64,000 nucleotides of DNA from Trochalopteron elliotii. Taxonomy: Eukaryota; Chordata; Aves; Passeriformes; Leiothrichidae. A program made the translations under genes and the position numbers. The stretch is taken from positions 3,125,936 to 3,189,935 of the forward strand of contig JANPWX010000653.1 in NCBI GenBank assembly GCA_024734555.1. Direction: 5' to 3'. Below the pieces are notes generated by a model that was not told where the DNA came from, did no database searches, and saw only the letters and a list, made by a program, of their open reading frames with translations. Shown in pieces: positions 49,209 to 62,100 of this stretch; positions within the stretch are counted from its first letter, which is position 1, and each line of letters starts with the position of its first letter.

Positions 49209-51794
49209 GCTCCCAAAAACTATTTAAAGGACTAATCTCCGCACTGGAAAACAGTCTCAATATTAGCAGAAGGACCAGGAATAAAGAAAATGATAATTAA
49301 ATATAATAGGATGGATCTAAGCAGATAAATATCTAGGTTAAATAGTGAAAGAAATTATTTAGTTACACTTATTAGGCTGTGGACTGTCAAGAGAATGGTG
49401 CCTCCATAAAAATGTGCTTTCAAACAGCACTTCAGTGACATATTAATGCACGACTTTTGAATTTATGTTTCTGGAAAGGGGGCAGGGCAGGGCTCCATTT
49501 CAGAAAGGGAAAATGCCTTTCTCAGGTGCTTTTATCAAAGTGAAACAGAATTAACCAAAACCATTGTTGTTTTTGGTTAGAATCATCCGTATTTGGAGAA
49601 GCAAGCTTCCTTTAATGATAGAAACAGTTGCAAACAGGGCCTTTGGCATGAACAAGGTTAACTGAGAAGAATATGCCATAGACTATTTGTAATGTAGAAT
49701 TGCTTAGATTGCATTTAGCATTTAAACTTTCTTTTTCTTTTTTTTAAGGACCCTTTCTGAAAAGCATTGTTTAAAGCAAATGTATTGGGAGCACTTGTAA
49801 GCATACAATTTACAATTAGTAAAAAAAAATCCGAAGATAGCAGGTTTGTGTCACTCACCACACCTCTCATCTTCAGAGAAATATGTGCATATGTATTAAA
49901 AGTTCTCAGAAAACCCTATTTATTTCCAAATTTTTTCCTATGATGGTTGCAGGAAGCATGATTGCTTGTTCTGAACACTGATTTTGTTGAGGAGGAGGGG
50001 AACAGCAGAGAAAAGCAGTCAGCAACACACAGGAAAGGCAAGAGAGATAAATGGACAATGTGACATTCAGACAGATAAAAATCACATCTGGAAGATCAAT
50101 ATAGGAATTCTTAAGAGTTACAAGAATAAAGTATTTTCTCATTGATTTCTTATTTTAAACTATTAACAGAAAAATAGCTAAAAGTAGATACTCTAAGACA
50201 TCAGTAACGTCAACTCCACTGTGGAGTTTTTTAAAAGTATTTATGAATTAAAAGTAGTTTTTGCTAACGAGATAAAGACAAGAGTGACCAGGCAGACAGC
50301 CCCAGTTGAACGGTGTCCAGTGTCAGGGTGGGGTTGCTTTGTTTTGGTTTTAAAACATAGATGGGATTAAGTACAGTTTTAAAAGTAAAATTCCTCTTCA
50401 GAATTCTGCTGTTCCGTGTGGTTTATTTAACAAGTACAGTATTGGGTTCAAATTGTGCCAATAGCAGCTCTGAGAAAGAATCATAAAAGTGTTTAAATCC
50501 CCCTTTTTGTTTAAATTGACCAAATGGCACCTATTGCCTGGAGCAATAAAGTAGCCCATGTTCACAAGATAAATCGATGGAAGGAAAGAGAGAGGCTGGG
50601 GTTTCAGCTGAAGTTAGGCTGCTGAATGCTGACATTATTGATTTTAGCTAGTTCAGCTGGCCTTGTAATTAAAATGTAAATTTGAGAAAGAGATTATGTC
50701 CTGACAGAAATGGTGGGATTAAGGGGGAGATAAAAGCCCCTCAGTGAAAATTCAGAGAAAAAGCAAGCCCAGGTTTCCTCAGCTGTGTGGATTTAGACGA
50801 AATCAAGCTACTTCACATTCACTGAAGTTTAGTTGAAAAAACGGAGATAGAATATAAACAAGTATTAGGGACTTCACCTTTCCTGAAAAAAACCCATATT
50901 TTCTGCTCCCCATTTGTTGAATCTTAGTCAAGCCAAGTGTATGTGATTTATATTAGTACAGACACTGTCCCAGACTGTCAGGAAAATCCAGCAGTTCAGG
51001 TACAAGATTTCGCCACTTACTCTACTGTGCTCACAATGAAAATGCCTGCTGGTATTTCACTCAGGAAGCACAGTAAGCTTTGGACTTTGCAAAGCTTCCC
51101 AGTGCCTTTGAATGTAGCTATACTCATTTATGTGAAATCTTGGAATTCTCATTTGGAAATTCAAATTAAAGAAAAGACAACTATGGAAGTTAACGAGAAG
51201 AGTTCACTAACATTACATGAACACTTAGTTTGACTTACTGGAATTACAGAGTATGTTGTTATACTGTTACCTCTCCTTAATTAAGCCTACTTACTACTGC
51301 TCTACAATCATAGTTAAGAACCAGAAAAACTCAAATATACAGCATTTATATCAAGCCCTTTCTATACCTTACATCCTGACCTTTTAAGCTTCTTCCTTAT
51401 GATTTTACATCCCCTGGCCCTTGCATAGATCCTCTGAGGGATACTTGTGTGGCAAACTACTTGAAAGTGTACCAACATCTTGTGCAGTGAGTATTTTATT
51501 CCAAGAACTTTAGTAGAAATCAAGTACATCTCATATCCTGTTAGATTTTCTGGGAACCTTATTTACATAGAAGCACTTCTCCTGAGAATGAGGAAAATTT
51601 CCATGATCAGCTGATCAGGATGAACAGGAAGAAATATCTACAGTCAATACTTCCACATGGATGTTGAAGTATTTTGCTGGAAGGGATAATCATGTCTTTT
51701 TCATAAATGTGAAAAGTTAATCTTCATTCCAAATACTGCATGACAGTTTTACTCATTTATTGTCCTAAGTGTAGCTAGGTCACTGTAGGTTCAA

Positions 51795-52030
51795 GCTGTG
51801 CTAAAGAAGGTTCAGGTTGGATATTATGAAATATTTCCTCACTGAAAAGAGCAGTTAAACACTGGAAGAGGCTCCCTGGGGAAGTGCTGTGGTCACCATC
51901 CCCATAAGTATTCAAAAAATGAGCAGATGTGGCAACTCTGTGGTTTAATGGCCATGGTGGTACTCAGATAAAGGTTGGACTTGATGATTTTAGAGTTCTT
52001 TTCCAGTCTTAAAGATGATTCTGTGATTCC
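51795..52030 (+). mobile_element. CR1 LINE 3' fragment
   Basis: CR1 retroposon 3' end in + orientation, antisense to UVSSA. It has the typical 'gttggatattatgaaatatt' region, 'ggaagaggctccctggggaa', 'ggttggacttgatgatttta', and the terminal 'gattctgtgattcc' microsatellite-like end at 52030. It is 5'-truncated and inactive. Confidence 0.93.
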
Positions 52031-55000
52031 ATATAGGACTTGTGTTGTGCATACACAGGTATATCAAAACACACTAATCTAACGAGGCAGTCTCATTTGT
52101 AAATTTATAATTTAATACTTCTGGAGTTTAATCCTAAGAGAAATGGACACCACACACAAATTTGATTACAGAAATTCTGGTTTGAGGTTTTAACTTCAAT
52201 GCTGAATATTAAATCAACAGACCCTATTTACATCATGTAACAATTGCATCTGATTTTTTTAAAGGATTCATAGTAATATTAATAGAAAACTTATTCTAGA
52301 TACTAGACTTGTCAGGCTGAGAAACACAACTGTGTATTACCTGCATTTTCCAAATTTAGGAAAAAGGAACCGGAATTTCAAAGAGGTAAATAAGTAATTC
52401 TGTCTAACATTCCCCTTGTAAAACATGATATGCTTTTACCCCTTAGAGAAGTCAGGTGAAAGCCTTATTTAGCTTAGACAGTGTAATTCTAGCTCTCAAA
52501 TTTAGCCCCTGACAATGGTGCTCTGCACACTCTGGAGTCTGCAGGTTTGTTTCTGCTGTGGTCTCCACTGAGCTGTTTCTCCCCATCTTTCACATGCAAG
52601 GAGAATTCCCTCAGAAGTTCCTGATGAATCAAACCTGACTGAAAAGCCAGACCCAGACAAACTGAGAAATCACTACAGTAAGGAAGGAAAATGCTTAGGT
52701 ATAATTTTTAATTTCCATCTAGCCAGCACATGTGTGTCTTTAAGGATTCAGCAGCAGCTACTTAACTCACAGAAAAGTATGACTGAGATACCATCAGATT
52801 AGGAAAGGCAGTCTGGGGACATCTAACCCAAAAAAAGCACATCACATTGTGAGGAAAAGATGGAAGAATTTCAGAAATGGACAGAACTCACCCTTGGGAT
52901 TTTAGAACTGTAGCTTTGATTTCCATATGAATGAAATCTCAAGCAGACTCTAAGATGCAATGTGAACCAGTAAAGTAGCTATCAGAGATCTAAAAACATT
53001 CAGCTTAAGCCTCAAATACAAGAGAAATAATCTTATTAACCAGAGTAGAAATAATTTGTGGCTGCACAGTCATTCCTAATGTAATTTTGGATAAAGATGT
53101 AACTTGATAACCAACAGACTCCTTCCATGCTAATAGTCCCAAGTCAGACTGTTTCCTCATGTCACCTCTTGTAAAACAACAACAGCACTCCCCTGTCCTC
53201 AAAGCATCTTTGCATGGGTAAGTAATGCTTGCCTTAAGACACAGACAAGAACTACCAACTAAAGTGGGTGCTTTGAACTAGAGCTGAGAATTGTTCCTTT
53301 GTCATGTGGAAACACACATCCCTCAAAACAGATCACTTCCTGTGTGGTTCAGAGCTCAGCTGCAAGCCAGGCCAAGACCACCAAGGACAGAAAGGAATCT
53401 CTCATCCTTTGGCATCAGCCAAAACTTCTGTTCTATGGGACAAGAGCAATGTCAGGGGCTGCACAGTTCCATCCCTTACTTCATCCACCCTAAGACTTTA
53501 TGCCAACGGAACCAGCACCTGACCAGCAAAGGCTGGAATGTGGAAATTCTCCAGTGGAAACAAGATTTTATTTCTCCCTAAAGTTTTCCTTTAAATGAAT
53601 AATGGCATTTTCCAGGGCTCAGCAATACCAGCCATACAAGGGCAGGTGGTATCAGCAACATCAGTGCCCAGTGGTGAGATCTGAGCAACCTTATGAAAAT
53701 TATTTTCAGTGTTGTTTCATTTTCAGCCAAATATTGCTCCTTAGCACCACAGTGTATTTTAAATGACCCTGTGGTCCCACAGGAGGGCTGGCCTCTTGTC
53801 AGCTGCAGACATCAGATGAAAGTGTAAATAAGGATTATACAAATGGGAGGTCATTAAAATTCTGGTAATGCTAATTTGGCATGACACCTCTAATGGGTTA
53901 TATCTTCACACTTCAATTATCTAATCACCTAAATTCTTTTAACAAATTTACATTTCATTTTATACATCAAGATTCAAATTGACTTGTTCAATTCTACCTC
54001 CACCCAAACTGCACCCATGCTCAATTCAACTTCTGTATTTAATATCATCACCAATTTTGAGATTGTAGTTATAAAGCATACAAACACACAGATAAAAATA
54101 ACAACTGCATGTGTCTATATACTTATGCATAGAACTTGGCTTTCTCTCTAAATAAATTTTCGTTTTTAACAAGTTTTTCAGCTCTCAGGAGAACCACAAA
54201 ATTTACCTTGTTGGTAGGATACATTTTTGTGAGAGAAGTGAAAGGGAATAAAGTGACATTTAAATCAATAATTTACACGTCACGTTTCAATCCATTTCCA
54301 CAGTCATGTTTTACAGCTTTGTTTTCCGGTTTACTGTAGCAAGTTAATCTGGCTTGTTCAGGAAAAGTAACAACAAAAAGAAAAAAAGCTTTCAACCATT
54401 CACATCTCCCATGTAACACTGGGGTTTTATTTTACATGGAAGGTTTAATGTTCCAGTTAGAAGACTCCACTCATGCAGACTTTCATTTTCTAAGTTGTGA
54501 TTTTTTTCAGGAATTCTGAGTTATTGTCAGACCACTTCCTAAACTGGCAACATACACAATAGCTTTAAATGGCAGTAAGTAAAGTTGAATGTCTCCAGAA
54601 GTATTAGGAATTATTAATTTCTTTCAAAATGTTATTTTTAACAAACACATCAGATAAAGAACAACCAAGCAGGACCATTAGATCCTAAATAACCACAGGT
54701 AGACAAAATGAGGGAGAGGTTTTGTTTTCTGATTGATTGACTTTTTCACTATAATGTATTTTCCTATCAGCAGTAGTTTAAATACAAATTGGGAATTTCT
54801 TAATCCATTTTATATAGACTTTTAAAATATCTCTGAGTAGATAGAAGGCTTCTTCTTTTATCCTTTTCTATAAGAAGGAATTCAAATAGCAGCCAAGTAT
54901 TGTATTAGTGTGATACAAAGGTTGGAAAGATACTTTATTTTTAAAAAATGTGTGTCGATGAGGAAGATGGGATAAAAGGGAAATGATGAATACATTTCAC

Positions 55001-56019
55001 TGCCAGTGGAAGCTGGCAAGTATAAACACAACTTTTGCATGTTAGGATTACTTAGGCTGCTGCTAAAGATATGGAAAATGAGTTCAAGGTGGTAGCTACA
55101 GCCTGACCTTTATGAGGTAAACTGCAGAAATGGGAAAAATAAGCATCAACAGGATTGAAAATGCCACAGCACAGCACCAGCCTTACACAAATACTTGTAG
55201 GAGCAAGACACTTCTTACAGGTTTTTAACTTTTTGATGGCAGCTACCCTTCTCTACAATGTACTGAAATCTTGTGAGTCCTCAAATATATGGAGTTACGC
55301 AGAGGTAAAGCTGCAGACTTCGTAAGCAAGAGGTAAGAAGGACAAGGAGCAATGCACTGAAGTTGAATTAAGATGAACTTTCCTCAGTAACACCACTCTC
55401 AATTTCACAAGAACACATAGTAAGTATAACTTCATTTTAAAATTACCTCCTTTTAATAAGAATGCAAAATTATAGTTTGTCATCTGGTATGTGCTCCGAG
55501 CCATAATTCTGCACTTGAAGGCTGAGCTCCATTTAACATCTTCTGACAGCAATACCTAAACAAAAAGAGGCACCCTGCAGAGCTCTAAGTTGGCCATTCT
55601 ATGGGAGGAAGTGGCTGTGCATATCCAGCTGCAGGTGATGGAACAGCACCTTATCCCAGCTCACCAGACTGGCACCAGTATTTGTAATATTCAGGCTCAT
55701 TGCCAACTTTACTCTGCAACCCCTTCAACTCCCAGCATGTGTTCTGCACTTACAAGCACACAGGGTGCTGCTCCTGCCTCTGAACTCCTGTGGAAGATGA
55801 TGGAATGAAATAAGCTGCTCATCTCAGTTGCTCTTGCTCCTAAAAGTATTTGTTTATCCAGAGCCAATCAGTGCTCTGGTGTCCATGTAATGACTTCCTC
55901 AGAGCAGGCAGAGATTACCCACACCGCTGATCACTTTATTACTTCAGCATGGCTGTTTATTTACCTTAGTGCAGCAGGAACATGCAGGGATAAAGCTTGT
56001 CACAGCTGGGCAAACTCAC

Positions 56020-56137
56020 CATACTCCTTACGCAGGTGGTCTGGAATGTGGGGCTCATAACCTTCCTTCTCAGGGACCTCCACAAATTCATCTTCATCCT
56101 CATCGTCGTCATCATCATCATCATCCGAGGCTTTCAT
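56020..56137 (-). CDS. UVSSA: UVSSA coding exon (acidic TFIIH-binding segment)
   Basis: 118 nt in phase 0 at its start (reads MKAS), then eight Asp, EDEDE, then [20 protein letters not shown] and EY. Human UVSSA has [26 protein letters not shown]. In human this acidic string binds the PH domain of TFIIH subunit p62 through the Phe and the second Val of FVEV (Phe408 and Val411). The Lys of PEK (Lys414) is the ubiquitination site that helps transfer TFIIH. All three residues are present here. The Asp run is encoded by five GAT, two GAC and one GAT codons. Acceptor CTGTAG, donor TATG|GTGAGT. The initial ATG is an internal Met, not a translation start. Confidence 0.97.
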
Positions 56138-59100
56138 CTACAGAGATGTTTTTGTTGGGGTTATTTTCTCCTTATATTAATGTGAAGACTGTTTCTCATT
56201 TCCTCTCACATTGAAAATATTTTGCAGACATCCTGATAGCCCTACTGAGACTTCTCTATGTCAAAAGTATTTCCCTAAATATGTATTTAATCTTTATCTA
56301 AGATTACGCCTTAACATTTTATCTGCTTAACATTGTATCCCTAAAGCCATACTCTATCCTAAGGGCTTCTTTAAAGCCCCTTTTATTCATTAGAACACAT
56401 GCAGTTGGTGAAGTCTGAGAAAGTGTGAAGCTATAAAATAAGACCAAAAAATCTTAAAATAACATCAAGATTTTGACTTAATGAGAAAATCACAGTCTTA
56501 CCTCTTCTCATTTGGATGATTTTACTAATTTAACAGCACCCAAATAATCTATGGCATGTTAAATGGTATCATAAATTGTTTAAGAGCTCAAAACCAGAGC
56601 AGGCAAACAGGAGGGGAAGCTAATAGTAAGCAAGCTAATAGTGATCCAAATAAGAATATCCAGATCTGTGTACTACAGTGGCTCAGTGTGTTTCTGCACA
56701 ACAGCACTAAGAATAATTTGATACATTCATTTCTTAACTGATTTGGTACATCCCAACCATTTATATCACCAGACAGCACACACTACTCCGGTTAAGACCA
56801 ACAAAACAGGATTTTCTTAAATGTGCACTTGGTCTGTCTTGCAGTCTGAAATTAAGGATCTATGAGTAGGTGAAAAAACAACAAATGGAGTTCCAACTAA
56901 CCAGTGTAATTCATCCACATAAGTGGCTTCTTACATACAATTTTAGCTAGCAACTGCTGTATATGTGCTATCAAATCTACACTTTTTCTAAGCTTGTTCC
57001 ATAGCTGAAAATGATTTTTATTTCTAAACTGCACATAAGCTAAAAGAATCTGTGTCACCAGACACGGCCTGTACTATCAGAGCTTTAAAAAAGAAAATGT
57101 CAACTACCCTAAAAAGGCAACAATGATGGAGATTTTAAGTTTTATCTCCTTTGCCCATGTTCAGTCACCTCATTCCCAACAACATAATTTGCACTTTATT
57201 GTATGTTTGCCATGTGCTTTTACAAGGAAATAGTAAGAGGTATCCACTATATCCAACCTTAGCACAGGCTATCACTTTCTCCACTTCACTGCAGCAACCC
57301 AAAGCAATGATAAGGAATAGCATAATTTTCACTATTTTCAGCTGTTCTTTACTTCTATTAGTGCACCAGGCTTCTGTTAATACTCATACCAACTACTCAT
57401 TGTTACAGGCACCAGAGGACACTGCAGGTTTTGCCTGCAGCAGAATTTTCCCAATCTAATTCACTACTCTAATCTTGTGTCACAGCTGAGTTCCTTTAAA
57501 TCATACATATACTCTAAAGCAAAAAATCTAGCAGTTAATCTTGAATTATTAAATGTAGTTAAAAAATTAAAATAAATAATAACTTTTTTAAAAAAAAAAG
57601 TATTTCTTTTTTGCCAGAATTCATTGTGAGCTGTATTAATTCCTAACAAAGAATGTTAATTGATATTAATACACAGATACACATTAACACATAATGAATG
57701 GGTGGTACAAGTTAGAAGTAAGATTCTTCTCTTTGTTTCAAAAGTTACTTTCATCTAAGAAAGCTGCAGTTCCAGTGAAAAAGAAGAGAAAAAAACCCCC
57801 AGATTTACTGTCCCAATGACAAGAGCTGATTTACTATTGCATTCTTACTGGGGAACACCTAATTTGTCTTCATTTTAAAATGAAGTCTCAGGACAATCAT
57901 GTTTGAGAGCACCCTTCTGCCAAAGACAGGTAAGGACCCAAATGCCTCAGCCCAATTATCCCCCCCTTGAGAGCTGCCAACATTCAGGCTCTGCTGGTGA
58001 ATCCTGCACCTTTAGTTTACTTTTTGTTTCCCACTGCAATCATTTTTCCTGATCTAAAGGAAACCAAAAATTCAGGTCATACCTGGCCCAGCCAAGACAG
58101 ATGCACTCTGAGCCTGATCTCCTCAGCAGAAACCAAAATAGAGTTCTAATCAAAGAAAGGATCAAATGTTCCACCACTAATCACAAACTCCCAATGTCAC
58201 TAGATTTGAAAGCAGAACATCTGTCTGAAAACTACAACTTTTAGAAGACATTCCTAATGGCCCTTAGAAAGAAAAAAACATCATGTTTTCTACTGCACAT
58301 CTGAAGAAGGCTAGAGATTGAAGAGAAGTTAGTTGGTTTGTACTTTGGTTTTGAAATTCTGCTGGTGTTGTCATTCCCTTTTCATCTATTAGGGACAATT
58401 TGAATTTAGAAGTAACCACCAGCAAATAACCTCCAGTATTTCTCCAGCCACAAGCAGGACATCATCATAATGCTTATACTTTGGTTCCATTTCTTACATA
58501 GCTATTAAAAAAAAGATTTCACCAAAATAAAACTTGTCATAGATGATCTTAGTCTACAACTTTGTGCCCTAATGTACAAACTGACTAACTTTCACATCAT
58601 AAAACAGGGAAAGTAAATTCAGTGTATTTTCTTAGTTTTTACTCAGTCTGTAAACAAATAAACAGCAACAGGTTTAAGGAACAGAGAAATAGTGTCAAAC
58701 CAGCAAGAGGAAAAAACTCAGTCCAGCTTCATCATTTAACTTAAATTGCCAGATTATACCTAAAATAGCAGGGATATATAACAGTACTTCCTTGCATGTC
58801 ATATCTGAGAGGACTAGAGGGAAAGCAGAGTACTATCTTTAATTGAAATTTCACCTAATTTGTTCATATCACTCGAGGCACATATCTCTCTGTATGGTAA
58901 TATACTAAAATTCAGTGGACCTCAGAAATCCACTTGAAAACTGCACTGGAAGCAACTTTGCTGCATTACCTGCATGATCTAAAACTTTAAAGCACATGAA
59001 AAGCCTGACAGAGGAAAAGGCATAATCAGATGCAAATTCACTTTGTTTAGGTACAACCCATGAACTGTGCATTCGAGTAGTATAGAAAACATTAATCATA

Positions 59101-62100
59101 GGAAACTGTAATTTTTGTTATCAGTCTAACACTAATCAAAAGGGAAACCTGTCACTACCGCTGACCTGTGAAACGTCCCAATTATACTCTTCAGAAATGA
59201 CAGGAGCACTTAACTTCCTCACTGAGTAAATGACGACAATCAATCAAGTTTGAATAACAATGAGCCACGGAGCTGAAAATTATTTTTTGTATAGAATCTA
59301 CCCAGGAATTTATGAAAGGTGAAAAGCAACCCAAGGTTTTAGGGGCATTATGGCTTTCAGCTAGTGCAGCACATATCAAAACACTAAACAGAATTTATGT
59401 GTTTTAATTTTCTAAAAGGTAGATGTGGACTTGGTGCTACAATGCATAACATATAATGCCAGATTTTAAATATGGGGGTCATTTTCATAAAATATTATGC
59501 GTATTGTTCACACCCTTGAATTTCCCTAGGGTCTTCTATTAAATTTAGGTTTCCTGTAAAAAAAATTAACTGCTTAGCCAACTATCAGGAATTAAGCCCT
59601 CTTTTCTCTTCAAACAGGCATAAAGTCTTTATCTTGATAAAATCCTTAACAAGATAAATAAGTTATCTTTTTACTTTAAAATATTAAAGATGTCACTGTT
59701 GGAAATTCAAGAAGTTGCACAGTAATAGCAGGTAGTTATGTCTCAATTTACTTCATTCCAGTGGTACTTTATCAGAATCATCCCAGTTATGTTTGTTCCA
59801 TTTCCTTGCTAGAGAAAGTGGGAGGGCTCATGGGCAACATTAGTAGTTAGAAAAGTATGTTTTATTTAAAGTTCCATTTTTCAGGCATGAAGACAGCTCC
59901 AAAAGCAACTTCCACAGATGTAGTAGGAAAGCTTAACCACCTCTTATCTATGTTTCCCTAGAAGCAAACTTTTTCAGTCAATTAAAAAAATTAAACAATC
60001 CACCATTAAATCAGAAGAACTAAATATTTAAGACAATAGTTTTAAGTGGCTGATTAAGTAAATTATAATCCTTTTAGGAATGAGGGGTTAGGGTACTTGC
60101 AACCATGAAAAAGGAGACTAAGATAAAAACAAGAAATATGAAATTTCTAGTGTGCCATGTCTGAAGGGAAGTATAAGAGCAAGTGATAAATACCACAACG
60201 TAAAGCTTTTCTTGTAGTGTACAAGATTAAATACTTTGAAGATAGGTAGTCACACAACTGCCTGTTTCTCAATCACCTGTCAAAGAATGTGAGAAAAAAG
60301 CTCCTGGTTTCAAATCCATTCTAATTATCAGGTGATATGAGGAAATTCACTCTCACAGTCTATTCAGGGATGGAGGGTGAACAACCTGCTCTCTGTCACT
60401 AGAGAATGGTCCACCTGAAGGGAGACCACATCCCCAGAATCAGAGGCTGCTTGCACCACCACTGCCCTTCAAGTTGCACTGGGAAGGGCATTTTTAGCCT
60501 GTTAATGTGCTCTAAAATGCTGATATTTATTTTTGTGTTTATTTATCTAAGTCACAGAATGATGTGTTTGCAGAACTATGTGCTGGTTGTTGGTTTCTCA
60601 CTGACTAGATATCTATATTTCTGTGAGAAGAAATGGGACTTTGCCATGCAATTTTCAGATTCTTGAGCTGGACTTATTTACATATGAGAATATGGCTTAA
60701 AAAAGACAGAAAAGATACATGCATTCTTTTCACTGTAATCACTTAGAACATCTTCCCAATTCTCCAGATTTTTCACTAAAATTTAAAATAGTGCTGACTA
60801 TTCCAACTAGACAAGTGCAATCAAACCATTTCCTCCCTAACTCATTAAAAAAGTTGAAGAAACAGATGTTTCCTCATTACTTTGCATTATCAAAAAAACC
60901 TGAAAAAAAACACTGGATGCCAGTAGAAATGCAATTGTTTCTTTTACTTTGCAGTCAATGCTCCAACAGCCTCCATCTGTTAGTGCAGCTCAGTGCAACC
61001 AGAGCCCCAGTTAAAGGCCTTGTTCATCCATCCCAACCAGTAATAAATGTGAAAAAAGCCTCCACCCACCACACAACACTTGGAAAGATATGAAGAAAAG
61101 CCCTTGATCCTTTTCTCACTTTTATACAAATTGACTGCTACATTCTGTTAAGAGGATTTAAAAACCCCAGCCTCTGCAATCATAATTAAAGCAAGCAATA
61201 AAATTACTGAAATATACAATGCAATCAGTTTATAGGACTAGACGTACAGCCACTACTAATTATTTTAGAAAAAGAAGGAAGAGAAAAGATAGTACATGAA
61301 GAAGTCATATCTACTCACTAAAACACCACTTGCAAACTACAGCTGGGACCATTAAATAAATTTTGCATGGTCTAATTAACTTGGTTTGCAATCTCAATTA
61401 CTTTTCACCCAAGAAATCACTTTTGTTCAGTTTTATGTGTGCCTGTTTCCCTTTTCTAAAAAAAAAATGATGTAAGGCATCCTCAGACAAGTGAACTCTA
61501 AACTTCATTTGTCTTTCAGCAGGCTTGATGGCTATGCATTTAAAAACCCATTCTATCTTATAAACTAAAAATTAAATGTACTCAGCTGTGATGGTCGTCA
61601 TTGCATCTGCTATTTATATGCTAATACCCTCACTGAAAGATCTTGCAAATTATTCCACCATGCCAATATCTCATGTGCATCTACTCAAAGCCAACTAAAT
61701 ATTTTTCTAGAAGATTTTGGTTAGGGAACCAGAATATTTATTGCTGTAGAACCTAGTTAGAGGGGCAACCTTAAGCACATGCATTTTTTATTCAACTGCA
61801 ACACAAAACATACTTCAGTCATGTAAAATGAAATTTGGATATATCCTATGTAACAAAACAAGGGGGTAAAAATGTTCAGTGCCAGTAATAGAAACTGAAT
61901 AGTCAAACAGCGTATCTTTAATGTAAAGATACATTCCTCCTTTTCCATTCTTTTATATTATCCAACAGAGAGTGACATGGAAATAAATGCTGGCATTTGG
62001 ACAGATTTTAGAACCATGCTTGAGTCTTCTCATGTGCAACACAAGGAAAACACAAACTACTAACAGAGCTGTATTTATAAGAACCTCCCACACACCCTCC

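Larger units (their letters stand above)
47759..56019 (-). other. UVSSA: UVSSA intron (8.3 kb)
   Basis: Longest UVSSA intron in the window, donor G|GTGAGT, acceptor TTTGCAG. It contains an A/C-rich tract (49138-49208) and a CR1 fragment (51795-52030). Frames at 48568-48858, 48863-49096, 53291-53581 and 55295-55552 show no domain or splice support. Confidence 0.8.
32815..56137 (-). other. UVSSA: UVSSA gene, 3' half (seven coding exons)
   Basis: UV-stimulated scaffold protein A acts in transcription-coupled nucleotide excision repair. It binds stalled RNA polymerase II with CSB and CSA, brings in the deubiquitinase USP7 to stabilise CSB, and recruits TFIIH. Seven exons on the - strand join in phase: 56137-56020, 47758-47581, 46678-46529, 41838-41655, 40786-40675, 36242-36059 and 32908-32815. 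Together they give 1020 nt, that is 339 residues plus TAA, roughly the C-terminal half of a protein that is 709 residues in human. All six introns have GT and AG ends. The N-terminal VHS-like half is expected past 64000. The convergent partner is NKX1-1. Confidence 0.95.

Noticed and set aside
56420..56540. Possible small UVSSA exon before a GTAAGA donor near 56502 (- strand)
   Set aside because: The only nearby acceptor would make an exon of about 24 nt whose translation does not match UVSSA.
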